From assembly GCF_021155775.2 (NCBI RefSeq), contig NC_060238.1:1281001-1345000 (forward strand): a DNA stretch of 64,000 bases, written 5' to 3'. A program made the position numbers and the translations under genes. Under the pieces are notes generated by a model, which ran no database searches, had not been told where the DNA came from, and was given only the letters and a program-made list of their open reading frames with translations. The stretch's first letter is position 1, and each line of letters opens with the position of its first letter. Below are positions 11,918 through 25,400 of this stretch, piece by piece. This DNA comes from Neodiprion pinetum. Lineage: Eukaryota > Arthropoda > Insecta > Hymenoptera > Diprionidae.

Positions 11918-13419
11918 TAGCAACCCGCGCATCATCAGTTCGTATTGACTGTTGTTTTCACCCTCGCCTGCCCATCGCTACTCGTCGTTGTCGTCGTCGT
12001 GGTTGATTTCGCGGTTGGTGTCTGCTCGTGCACCCCGGACACGAATCCACAGGCTCACACAGCTGCGGTCCTGCGTGTAAATAAAGCGAAAAGTCCAGGG
12101 ATAACGAGACGGGAATCGCTTCACCGTCTGCGACAGCTGTGGCCGACGCTGACTTGCCTCGAGGACAACGGGGCCTCGGACGAGCGAGTTTATCACTATT
12201 GAAACACACCCCCATTGGCCCTGATTACGCTGGACGAAGACGACCGTCTGCAGAGCTGCCTACGCTTAAGCAATCAGGTTAGGGCTAAGAGAAATTCGAC
12301 TGCCACGAACTACGAACCAAGACTTTCCTGACTTCCTTGACCCTTCGTCGTCGCCCACCTCGGGCGTACGGACGACGTTTGCCCAACCTAACCTAACCCT
12401 AACCTATAAGTGGTGAAACGGAGGCTGGCAGTCAAAAGGATTAAAATTATTCAGTCATTTAGTAAAGGTATCGACGTCTCAAAAAACGTCTACAATGTAC
12501 ATTTTTTTTCGTCAACTGACATTCGTGTTTTATCGATGCTTGCACTTCCTTTACTTTCATCCGTTCATTTCTTATCATCTTCTCTCTCGTTTTTCCTCTT
12601 CTGTATTTAGATTGTTTCTGGTTGTTTGATTTGCCCACGCTGAAGCTGTTGGGATATACATGCGAGGTTATGTGTTATTTCAAAATTTGTTTTCGCTATG
12701 ACAGTTCTGCATATTTTAGTGGGCGGAGAGAATGAAGTAAAAGCATCGCAATGCACTGGTTGAATCTTTACAAGGGGCGGTTACACCCGTTGATTCAGGT
12801 AGACAATGAAAATGTCTTACAGGGCTGATGATTTATTTTCTTGAATAACATTTTACACCGAATGTAATGCCGAAAACCACAGAAAAATTGACGTTATAAT
12901 TTCATGTTTTCGAATTCGTAATTTCAGAAATAATGAAGGTATCGCTAAATGCATACCTTTGCTTTTCAAAAATATCAGTTTAAACTAAACTCTGTTGTTA
13001 CAACTTTCAAAGTGTCTTTTCGGAAATCTCAGCCCTTTTATTTTAGTTTGTAATGATATTTTGAAAAAATAAGGGTATGGATTTTGCCATATGCTCATTA
13101 TTTCTAAATTGAACAATTCAAAAATGTATGAATATAAGGTTGATATCTCTGCGCTTGTCGGCGTTGCATTCGATGTTATAAGTTACCTGAATCACTTACT
13201 AGAATCAATGGGTGTACCCTACCCTTAATAACATAAATTTGAAGAGTGCTTATTTCTTACTCGTTCGTAACGTTATTTATGACACCTCAATAATTCAATA
13301 GTGTAAAGTTTTTTTAGTTAGCCAATCTTAGTTCCATTCCCTGTACCATTTCTGGTTTAATATAGTTCCCTACCTTGATACTTTTAACCAAGTAGCGTAA
13401 CCATTTATTAATCCCACAG
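11918..13419 (+). other. Probable 5' UTR exon(s) and first intron of the giant WD40 gene
   Basis: No protein frame is convincing. The GC- and CpG-richer part from about 11760 to 12410 looks like promoter or leader sequence. Possible donors are CAG|GTTAGG at 12278 and AAG|GTATCG at 12470. The acceptor is ATCCCACAG ending at 13419. The exact leader exon is unresolved. Confidence 0.35.
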
Positions 13420-13459
13420 GATGTGATTCCACGACAGTCGCTGCAGAACGGCGATCACA

Positions 13460-16400
13460 ATGAGCGGTAGGGGGTTTAGAGGAAGGGGACCGGCACTGCG
13501 CGGTCGTCGCGGAATGGCTGGCGGCGTTGGCGGGCTGCATAATCCGCGGCCAAACTTCAACCAGCAAAGGAGAGACGGTCATGGTCCTATGAGAAATTAC
13601 TGGAACGATCGTTCACTTCCTCCGTGGCGACAGATGAATGGCATGCCACCGCCTCAACGGCCGCAGTTTCCCATCTATGAATCTCACCATTATAGAGGGC
13701 AGCCACAGTTTTGTCCAGGTCCCGGCCACAGAGGTAGGGGCAACAATCAGCGGATGCTAGGAGACAGAGGCATGAGGCGGGGGATGCCGCCACATCCTCC
13801 TGGCTTTAGCGGCATGGGAATGATTAGGTCACGACCACCGGAGCCGACGCGTTTTCCCCCATTGGGTTCAGAGGAAGAACGACAGCAGAAGATTGCGGAA
13901 ACAGCGGATAAACTAAAGCAGAAACTTTCCACGCTCACTGTCAGTAGTAGCACTGGAGTTAACTTTTGGGAAGATGATTTTGAGTCTGCAGGATTCTCCA
14001 AATCTAACGAGGAAGATGACACTATCCTTAATAAGGGCATACCGGAGCTCAGGCACGAACCTCCAGAGCTTAATCTAACTGTCAAAGACCTCAAAGATAT
14101 TGGTAGGGTAGATCCGGACTCTTCCATAAACTCCTATGAGCACGCGGAACGCTCAGCTTACCGGGAGGAAGATGGACTTACGATTGGTGACCGTGGGAGA
14201 GAGCCTGAGCCCTTTGACAGTAATACAAGTTCCGAGTATTTTGTCAATGACAAATCCACCGCTCGATATTGCGGGGATATTGGGACTGAAGGACCAACAG
14301 ATGTGCGGAAAGAAAGCACAATTCAAAATGAGCAGATGGGCTGCGGATTTGACCAGGTAAGAGATGGGTGTGAGGTAAAGTGGGATTTGCCATAAAGGCT
14401 GGAATTCCGCAAAACTTTGAGGTGTCAAGAAATTTTTCGAATCAAGCATAGATGAGGGAAATTTGAGGAAATATTGGAAATTAATACGTAATAATGATGG
14501 GCTGAACCTTGTTATAATCTAGTGCTGTGATCCATGGTTAATGTACCAATTTTTCATTTTATTTTTTTGTTTGAAACCTTGATACTGAATATCATATTTC
14601 ACGACTCACCTTTAATTTTTGTGAGGTGGTAAATGTAATGCGATGACAGTGGTGTATTGGACTTTGATACTGAAGATTTAAATAGGCTTACTTTAATAGT
14701 GAATAAATACTCAGGAAAAGGATGTGAACTAATGAATCGATCTTACAGGTTGATTTTGCGCACTTGGATCATAGTCAGAGTCGGGGTCGAGATACCTCGT
14801 CGCCGAAAGCGATGGAGGACACGACGCGGTTCCAGAATGAAAAAGATTCGGAGCAGCAACAGAAGGCGTCACAAATTCATCACGAACCACATTCCGTCGC
14901 CAAGGAGCAACCGGATCAGCTGAAAAAGGTGCGAGAAAAGTTGCGCGAAGTAATAGAGAACGAGCAAAGAGGAGAAGGAGGAAGAGGAAGAAGATTTGAA
15001 TCAGAGAGAAATATCGGGCAGCAAACAGACACTAGGATGGGTTTTCAGCTGGACATAGGGCCGCGTCTCCAGTCCGAAATTGGTTCGGATTTTCATCCAG
15101 GATCGCGTCCAACTTTGCAGCGTTTTCAGAGCCCGCCTCGTTTCCGGCCACCGTTCCGTCCTGAGCACGAGACGCAGTCGAATTTCAGGCCTGCAGTTCA
15201 GCCGACACGGTTTGATCAACCCAACTTCAGCATGGGGCCGAGATTCCAGAGGCCGCAAATGATGCACTCGGAATTCAGCAACAGGCCTGCACCCAGGATG
15301 GGATCTGGGGATCGCGATATCCGAATGGGCTTTGATCCATCCGGTCCACCGCCTGGGTTTAATGCCGGCCCCTTCTTCAACCGGAGCGAGCTGCCGCCGA
15401 AGTTCATGATTCCTGGTGGACAAAACAGTCAACAACCGCCTTTGGGATTTTTCCCCGCAGGCCCGATATCCGGATTCGTCGGTCAGGACAAGGAGCCTCC
15501 CTTCGGTTCAGGCATTGTATCTTCGCCGCCGGTTTCTGATTTTTCGCAAATCGGTTACACCCAAATCTCGCATATACACATGACGCAGGGTCCAGGTTAC
15601 ATCCCCGTCGTCAATGGAAGCTTCAACCCTGTCATTCCGCTTACCAACACCGCCTCGGGCATAATTCCGCAGTTTCCAGTGTCTGCCGTGCCTTCTACCT
15701 CAGCTTCCAATTCTCCGGACGAACCTCGAGTCGTAATTAACCCAATGCCGATAGCTATCGAGGCCCTTGATATTCAGCCTCCACCTCCACCTCCGTCTCC
15801 ACCCAAAGAGAAACGCGAAACGTGTCAGCTGACTGAGAAAAAATTACTTAAACCAGCGGAAGATCAGCAGATTAGGCAGAACCCGACATCCAACATGAAC
15901 GACGAACTCGAGGACATGCAGGAGGCACTTGAATTTGCTAAACAGTTCATGAATATGAACACTGATGCGGAGGAGAAGGAAGAAAGAAACGAGGAGGGCG
16001 AAAAGACACAAAAAACGCAAGAAGACAGTGGAAAATCTGATGGGCCAATGCTGGTTGAACTGCCACCAACCATTTCTCAGGTGCAACCGCCTCCTCCGCG
16101 TGAACCTGTCACTAGCGAGAAGCAAGAAAGCAAGGAGTCGAAGACAAAGAATATTGAGACGTCCAGCAAACAAGTCAGGCAGGAAATCGTATTGAATAAA
16201 TATGCCGGTAATGAGAGTTTAGTCTTAGACAACAAGTCGCTCATGAACGAACTGCCCAGACCAAAAGTCGCGTTCAATGTCAATTCGACAATAAAGAAAA
16301 TAACGCAAATCGAAGAGTGGAAAACTCAGCAGGTTGAACCGATTGTTCAATCAAGTTCTAGTCAAAGTCGTCGATTGAAGTTGTCTGAATCTTCGACTTC

Positions 16401-19400
16401 TCCTCTTGCTGTTAGAGACGAATCAAAGGGCACCAAAAAAGAGTGTGTACTCATCCTCAATCCTGTAGACGACAGACGAGATGTCAAAGATAGGGAACAG
16501 CGTGATAACCAGAAAAATAAAAGACGACATAGAGAAGAGGGGAGACGTGGCGAGAGGAAAAGTTCTTCGAGGAATTCTTCGAGGAATTCTTCAACGTCGC
16601 CGAGCACGGTTTCGGCTGATGGTTTCAGAGACAGTTCGCCTAGTCAGCTGGTTCTTACGAAGTCGGCCCACCAGAGCAGCCCCAAAGAAACAGCGAACGA
16701 CCGAGTTGATGCGGCCAGTCTAAAGATACGCGCGTCAACCTCAAAGACTTCAGGGAATTCGCTGCTGGCTTCAACAGTCGACGCTAACTGGAAAGACAAG
16801 GTGATAAATCAGTTTTTGAAGATGAGCAAAAATGACATATGCAACATGGTGAACAGTTCTGGCCTGAGGAAATTCGACATCGCGATGAAGCGGCTGGTCA
16901 AAGAGCGCAAGTACTCCTTGTCTCAGGAGAGGAGATCCTCAGCCGACGACGCGGTCAAGGGGTACGACATGTCACGTGAAGAGTTCATGAGCCAACTGAG
17001 CGCAATGCTTGACCCGAGCGCCACTGTTGACGTGAAGAATTTACCTGCCAAGTTCATTCAGCATCTCAGTGAGGTGCTGAAACTGGACGTTGAGTCGCAT
17101 CTGAACGATGGGGCTGAATTGACTGTGGAAAACGACAACCCGCTAGATGGCTTGGATTCGGCTGAGGTAAACAGAGAAAATGAAAACGAGGGTAATAATT
17201 TGCTTGACAATCACCCAGAGACGCCGAGCTTCGAACAATTTCTTGGCTCCGATGTTAATCCAGGGCCGGATTATTCTACCGACGATACTTTCGCTCTTAG
17301 TACTAAATCTGAGCTATGTTCAAACCCAGAGACGCATGTTACTACTGACATTGGTCATATGCTTACCGACTCTCACGACAGTGGTAGCAATCCGGCCAAC
17401 GATGATAGTTTACCAAATATGGCAGCTATAGACGATATATTCTCCGCAGGAATCGCCAGGGCAAAGCTGGGCCAAAAATCTGCCAATCGCATCACGGAGG
17501 AAAATAGCTTGGATAAAGCTGACATGGATTTTTCATCCAAAGGTGGATTTCTCAGAGCAAGGAACTTGAGGACGATGCAAGCATCACCTCCACACGTTCT
17601 CATCAACGATATATTTACTCTAAAACCGGACGACAGTTTGCCAGTATCATTACAAGATACATTTCAGACAAGCATTGAGTCTGGCGCTGAGGGGTGGAAC
17701 AGAAAAAAACGACAGAACCCTGACACGTTCAGGAATTTGACTAAGGAAGAGTGGGAGGCAAGATGCGCAGAGAAGGATATTGCATCTTCGAGCAAAACAA
17801 GTTCTCCAAGGGGCACGGGAAGCCCTAGAGCACTGAGTTTGAAGTCTAACAGATCTACGAGAAATCAGTCGCCCCCAACGCCGGTGAGAGAAACAAGTAC
17901 TCGCAGCTCAAGCGCCACTCAAGGCAGGCAGACAGATAGCAATGACTCAGAGGATAGTAGCAGCGGTTGGAGCAGCGATTCAAGCGACAGCGAACACTCG
18001 TTGCATGGCACGCCAAACGTGTCGAAATTGCTGCGTGTGATAAAGGAACGCGAGAAACGAGCCAAGAACAGAAGCCTGAACGAAACAATTAGGGACGAAG
18101 TTAATTCCGAAATAGAACGTGAGAAATACAAGGATAGGGAACGACAGAGGGAGCGGAGGATGAGAAAACGCGAGAAAAGTAAGAGGAAGAGAGAGCGCAA
18201 AGGGAAAAAGAAGAAGCGGAAGCACAAGAAACGGGACATTGAAAAGCATGAGCAAACAGAAGAGGAATTGATCGTTCCCAAGGTCGAGGTGAGCTCTATG
18301 GATGTGATAATTAAGGAAGAACCTGAGTTTGAAGAGCAAGAAACGGTAAGCAAAAAATTCAATAGTACTGAAAAAGATCATCCTGTTATGAACAAATTGA
18401 GCAGGTCCGCTCCTGAGGAACAGACACATGTGCAGCATCAGAATGCAATCCCTAAACGGTTGGACAGTGGTTTAAATAGTCAAAAAGCACCCAGCCGTCA
18501 GAAATCCGTAACCTGTCCAATGACACAAAAATCGACTGGTGAAGTTAAGGCTAACAAAGCACCACCACCTTCTGTTCCCAATGTGAATGTAACGCCATCA
18601 CCTGATGTCGACACTGTAAAAAAGGCCCTGACACCAGCCGTTAACGTTGTGAAACTAACACGAGCACCTGCTATTGACTCTGTAAAAAAAGCACCATTAC
18701 CTACAGTGAAATTGACACCGTTACCTGCTGTTGACACTGTAAAAAAAGCACTGCTGCCAGCCAATAATGCTGTGAAAATATCACCATCACCTGCTCTTGT
18801 GACTGTAAAAAAAGCACCGCCAACAGCTGTCAACGTTGTAAAACTGGCACGTTCATCAGCTGTTGATACTGTAAAAAAAGCGCCACTGTCAGCCATTAAC
18901 GCTGCGAAAGTAACACCAGTACCTGCTGTTGCCACTATAAAAGAAGCATCGCCGTCATCTGTTGGTATTGCTAAAGAAGCGGCACTGCCAGTCGTCGACG
19001 TTACACATAAGGCACCGGTGTGTGTTGCTGACAACGGAAAAGAAGCCCCCAAGGTTTTATCGACATTGGAAAAGTTGAGGAAAAATACTGAGAGCGGGAG
19101 CTGGCCGTCTCTTCCGGAAATTCCTCTGGTAAACGTGCGACTAGTAGACATTAAACACACTGTGAATCAGCTGAAAAAATCTGGAGCTAAGAAGATTAAC
19201 ATACAGGCCTACAAAGCTCGAAAGTTGCAAGGTGACACCGAGAAACAGGAGAAAGCTAACGAAGTTGAAACGTGTCCTGCGCCACCGGCTCATGATTCAC
19301 CCAGTTGCCCAAAGTCAAGCGGTGAGCTGGTGTGTGATGTGAAAACCAACGAGAAGGTTGATGGTCTGAAAGGTCCGAGAATCAAAACTCAGGATGATGG

Positions 19401-22400
19401 GACAGAAAAAAATTCTACCAACATCGTTAAGTCCGAATTGACGGAGTCTCAGGCTGCACATGCTCAGGGTCCGTTACGGCGGCGTATTTTACGGAGAGGG
19501 ACTTGTTGCGCAGAAAAATTAGGGGTGGAAAAAATGGCAACGGAGAAAACAAAGCAGAAGAAAAAGGCAGAGGCTACAGAACAGAAAAAAAATCAGAAAA
19601 CAATGGAAGAACAACAAGTCAATGATGAGAATGAGAAGGAAATTGACAGGAAAGACTCAAAGAACGACTCAAGGGACAGAGAGGCATCTTTGTCAAATGA
19701 GGAGAGGTGTAAGAAGATGAAAGAATCCGAAGATAAGTTGCGAAGTCACTTGGTTCAAGAAAAGAGGTGTGACTCTCCCAAACCGCAGGATAAGTTTCCA
19801 TCGAGTTCAGCACAGCAAAAGAATAATTTTATCATTGAATCAAGTAACGCCGAATTGGATAAACTCAGCACCAAAAAGATTAATGAAAAAAGTGATGTAC
19901 AATTCTCCAAGGATCAGAAAGACCTCTCAGAAACTAAACAAGTTGGCAAAAGGTTGGTAAGAAGGCGGTCCAGGGCTAGTAGCGAACAACGTAACCCGGT
20001 GATTATTTTGGAAAAGATAACAACTGAGCAAAAAAAAGAGAACATCGAACACCTTAAAATGACAGAAGCTCCAGCAAAGCATGCTGAAGTACCTGCTGTA
20101 AGTGAAACGGGTGAAAAATTGCAAGTGCCAGAAGTGGCAACAGGTGAAAGTGGAAGTTTGTCTTCCGATAAACAATTAACAAGAATCGAGTCTAGAGCTA
20201 GTAGCGAACAACTTAGCCCAGTAATTATTTTGGATAACATAGCTACTGAGCAAAAGAAGGAGAACATTGAACACCTTGAAATGACAAAGAATCTGGCAAA
20301 GGATGCTGGAACACCTACCGTAAGTGAAACAGGTGAAAAATTGCTACTACCAGAAGTGGTAGCAGGCAAAAGGGAAAATCCGACTCCCGACAAACAATTA
20401 GAAAGGGTCGAGCCTAGAGTTAGCAGTGAACAACATAGCTCAATGTTCATTTTGGACAAGATGACAACAGAGCAAAATGAAGCGGAGAATATTAAACACC
20501 TCGAAATCATAGAGAATGTCGAAGCACTTGTCGTGACTGAAGTGACCGAAGGCTCAGCGGCGCATCAAGTGATAGCACCTGAGATTGCGGAACCAATTCC
20601 TGAAGAACAATTCGCAAGGATCGAGCCTAGAGTTGAAAACGAACGACACAGTCCAGTTCTTATTTTGGATAAAATAGTGACTGAGCAAGAACAGGAGGAG
20701 AATATTAAACATATCGAAACCACAGAGAATCTGGAAAAGAAAGCTGAAACACCTGCTGTACATGAAGAGGCTGAAATATTGGAAGTGCCAAAAGTGGTAG
20801 TAGATGGGGGTGCAAAACTGATTCCAGAAAACATTGAAACAGTGATGAGTGTCACCGATCCATTGCCTCAGGTAGAAACGGAAGCTGATGAGGCTGTAGT
20901 TTGTGAAGAACAAGTGCTGACGGAAGTGGAAACTCGGAGTGTAGACTATACGAAGAACGATTTACAGACCGAGAATCTGCGAGAAAGCATTGAGAAAGAT
21001 TTGAGCATTACGGAAGATCCTGTGATTCAGAATGTGGCAACAAGTACCGCTGCAGTTGAACGAGAGATGAGAATATCGACCGAATCAAATGTGACAGATG
21101 AAGCAGAACATGTTATAGACGCAACAGATAATGTGATAGACTTGCCTGAGACACAGGAAGAACTTCTGAGGCACGAAGCTGAGAAAATAATGCTGGTATC
21201 GAACCAGCTTGATGGCGACGAGCTTGATCCCACCGAATCGCGCGACAACGACGTGAGAACGGTAGTTAATGATCTAATACAGGAAGTAGTTTCTCGTCTG
21301 GAAATATTGAGTGACGAGACTGAAACTGAGACAATAATTGCAACCTCCTCAATGGTGGAAATTGCGGCTGAACTGTCAGAACTATCAGAGTATGGTGCAC
21401 TGGATTTGAAATCTCCGGAACCACCTGAGAGCCCACTGAAGGGTTTCTCGGAGGATTCGATAAACAGCAGCTTACTGGGAAAACGCAAACTGGTTCAATC
21501 GGTGCTGGAAATAACGGAAGATTTTATATCGAGTAAGCGGTGCAAAGACATCGATGAAATCATGTTGTCAATGATCAGAGAGAGTGGAAGCTGCACAGAG
21601 GTGATTGTCTCTTCAGATTCTGGGGAGCTCGGCGATTCCGCGTTGAAGATTAACGAAGGTGTTGAATTGGGATCGACTATAGAGGAGGAAAATCAGCATA
21701 TGTCCGATGCAGCAATTGCTCACGGCAATGGCGAAATCTGTCAGGGACCTGGGACGCCTTCCGGTGACACTCTTTCACTTGGCAGTTCGATAGACCTTGA
21801 CAATAGCGAATTCATTGTACTGTCAGAGATATTGTCAGATGATAACTTTCCTCGTGAGGAAAATGAGTTTGACGAAACTGAACCAGAAGGTCAAAAGCAG
21901 GGTGGAAAAATAAATTGCTCAGAAGACACGTCCGGGAAAGTAGTAAAAGAGCACGTGGAAGCGCAGGAAAATACAGAGGTTCTTAGGAAATCTCTCAAGG
22001 AGAAGGAAGAACTAGAAGCGATCCTCTGGGACCTGACGGAATCTTCGCATCCTGCCATTGTCAAAGATCTTAGTCCATCAATAGAATTAGAAATAACTTC
22101 ATCGCGTGAAATTTGCGATACGCAACAGCCAGCTGACAAGTGCAATCAAACACCGTCCGTAGAGCAAATTTTCGAATCGAATGAGCCTGTGGAAGATCTT
22201 GTGAAGGATAAAGACGCGGGCGAAGTTTTAAACTGCGATTCGCATTCAAAAATAATTCAGAACACAGAGAATGACGAATGCATTAGAGGTAACGACTCCG
22301 CCACTCCTGATGTTAGTGATGATAAAATTACCAAAACGGACAAGAACGTTTTGTCCAGTGAAAACACCAGCAGCAGTAAGCACTTACACGGTGTTAAACG

Positions 22401-25400
22401 CAGGCACGGAATGAAGCATAAAAAGCAAAAGAAACTGGCAGTTATTGGAGAAAAGAAGATAAGAGATATGCTGAAGGAGGAGGAATTGGTAACCATTGTT
22501 AAAAAAGTACAAACGAAAGAAAGTGTCATGGCAAGAATGGTGGAAATCGATTTGGAGGTACATAAATTAATGTCAGAAAAAATGAAGTTATATGAAATGC
22601 TAAAAAGTGGCGATCTGCCGGTTGAGCAGAGTTCAGCTAGCACGAAAGGATTCGCCGAGCCTCTGTTGGACAACACGAGCACTTCTCATCGAAAATCCGA
22701 CACTCATACAGGGAGGAAAGAGTGCAGTCGAACTCCTGACAGGCAGGAGTCTACTTCCAAAGCGAGAACAGAATCTCCGCAACCACGGTCCGAAACTTGT
22801 ACAGGAAAAAGGGAGTGCAGCAGAAACTCCAGAGAGTGTGAATCAAGTTCCAAGACAAGATCAGTGTCACCGCACGCTAAATCTGCCAAGAGTGTTGTTA
22901 GCTCTGCTGCAAAGGATGATACTAGTCGTCGCGACGATAGCGAAACAATCACGGTGTTCAAAAAGAAGAAAAAGAAGAAGAAGCGAAATCAAGAGAAGCG
23001 CGAAAGGTTGACTAGGCATAGTGGTATCACTGCCGATAATGAGTGTAAATCGTCTCGGGTTAGAAAAGAGTTGCCTGACAAGCAGGTTGATTCAAAAACC
23101 TTGATCACGAAGGGAAAAGGTGACAAGAAGAGCAATTCCAGTCATAGCAGTAAACACAATGAGGTAAAAAACTTGAACTTGAGTTTGCGGTCCGAAGAAC
23201 GCGAGAGTAAAAGTGTAGAGTTTACTAAGACTACGGAAAAAAATCCTGTGGCAGAAGGCCAATCTGCAGCTGGACAAAGGAGCAGAAGATCTCAGCACAA
23301 CAGGGAATCAAGGCGAAAGGCAGACAGAGCTGCTGGCCTTAAAGATGATCAGTCCAAGAAAAAAGAGCAGCTGCAGGAGGCAACTCATGAAACTAAATTG
23401 CGGAGCAGAACTATCTGCGAATCTCTAAACAGTGCTGTAGAAAAACAGGATAGTAGTCAGGTTTCCGAAGCGATGGTAAGCAAGGGGAGCAGAAAGAGTT
23501 TCAGTGTACCGCCGCCGGCCAAAAAGCCTGAGAAACGGGAAAAAACTGTGACGAGAGTTCGTCGAAGAGTTATTTTTACCAAGGGTAGAAAGGGTCGATT
23601 AAAAAGAGCTCCTAAACCGCGGGAGTACAGCCCCAACGTTTTGTCGGCATCCGAGGATGAGATACCCCTAAATTTACTCTACGTTAAAATATCCCCGAAG
23701 AAGCACAGAAATTCTTCCAACATAGTTCGTAGTACAAGCACAAAATTGCCAGACACTAAATCTAATCCAGTTATCGACCATCTTCAGGAGGCGATAGACG
23801 CAGTGGCCGAAGGCAAGATCGATGAATACCAACAGTCGGGTAAAAGCAACGTTGTTGAAGTTCCCAAGACCACTGCAACAAAAGTCGATGTTCCGAAGGT
23901 CATTCATCAAGTTCTACCTGATGCGAGTATTCAATGTGAGGTTCATCCATTGGCAGCGGATCGGCCGAGTTGTGACGAGACCTCAGTACAAAACAACTGT
24001 GAGGAAGAACCAAGAAAGCTTCAGAGTCTGAATGAAATTGAAACAGCTATCGGAGCGATTGCGAGAAAGTTGCAAACACCAATTCTTCAGTCTGATAATA
24101 ATTCGCCAACAGCGAGAGTCTTAGAGATTTCTCTAAAGAATAGCGGTGGAATTGATGTGATCGAGACGAACCAATGCAGAGGGAACACAGTGGGTAGCAA
24201 GGGCGGGGTGAATCAATTTTTACCATCAGAGCAGTCCTGCAACGAGAGCGGGGTTGCAATTGCGTCATTGAACCCGATGGTCGATATCCCGGACTTTGTG
24301 AAAGATGAATCTAGAATTATGCCGCCCGATCCCGATTTGGGTAGAAATTCTATATGCCGTAATTTGGGAATAGAGAAGGACTTGGACAACCTCGACTCCA
24401 TGCTCGAAACGGTAAGCTGCAATGTGGAGAAGGAAGTCGAAGTTTCTTCGAGTGCTGTCACCAGGGGAAAGCGGAAAAGGATGGCCAGCACGGACCGAGG
24501 ACCTGGTGGTAATGCTCTTCCTAAAAAAAGGAGCGCTATCACCAGGTTAGAGATGATGAGCTGCTATGTGTGCCTGACCGATTGCAACAAGTACACCGAT
24601 CTTAAGAATAGCTTACTGAAAACAGGCTCTCGTCGAAGCTCCAGAATATCTAATGCTGGATCAGACAGATCCGTCGAGCAAACACCTCAGCAGAAATTAA
24701 ATACCGCCGGTCCCTTTTGCATTGAAAGCGCAATGGAGTGCGACGTCAGGACGGCCAAATCAAACAGCCCATTCTCTCTGCAACCTACCTCCAGTGCCGA
24801 GCCTACTGCTGCAACAGAATGTCCAGACAAGTCGCTTGCCAGGCATCGTCAGCCTATCGATGGTGAAATCGACATTGGCGAGATGGAGCGGCATTCCCAG
24901 TGCGACAACGAGGAGCTTTCGGTAATCGAAATTCAAAGATCGACAATGACCGAGGGTGGAAGTCGTCCGGCATCAACACCTTTGAAACTAGCCGCCAACG
25001 TTGCTCGAAGATACAACCCCACATATTTTAATTCTTCTGGAAGAAGTTCGGTCGTTCTTGAAAAATCGACTCAAGAACAACAGAGTAAACTCAGACCACG
25101 TTCCAAGTCTGTTATCAACATTGCAGATTTAAGAGCGGACTGGGACGAACCTAGTCTTGAAGAGACTGACAGTACAATCGAGCAAACGTCTGCACCTGTT
25201 AAAGAGAAACCAGACACAGGCCTGAACCAGGACGAGATTCAAATAGTCAGGGAAACTGGAAATGAGCGGACGGAGAACGAAGTCCAAGAGGTTGAACTGC
25301 CTAGGATACAGTACAGCGTTCACAAGGGACCAATACTTGAGGTCAAGGTACGTAATGACACGTTATTTTGATCGAATTAAAATTTAATTAAAAAATTAGT

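Noticed and set aside
12385..12407. CCTAA repeats resembling the insect telomere unit
   Set aside because: Only three or four imperfect units in the leader of an active gene. Similar CCTAACC strings are scattered elsewhere in the window.
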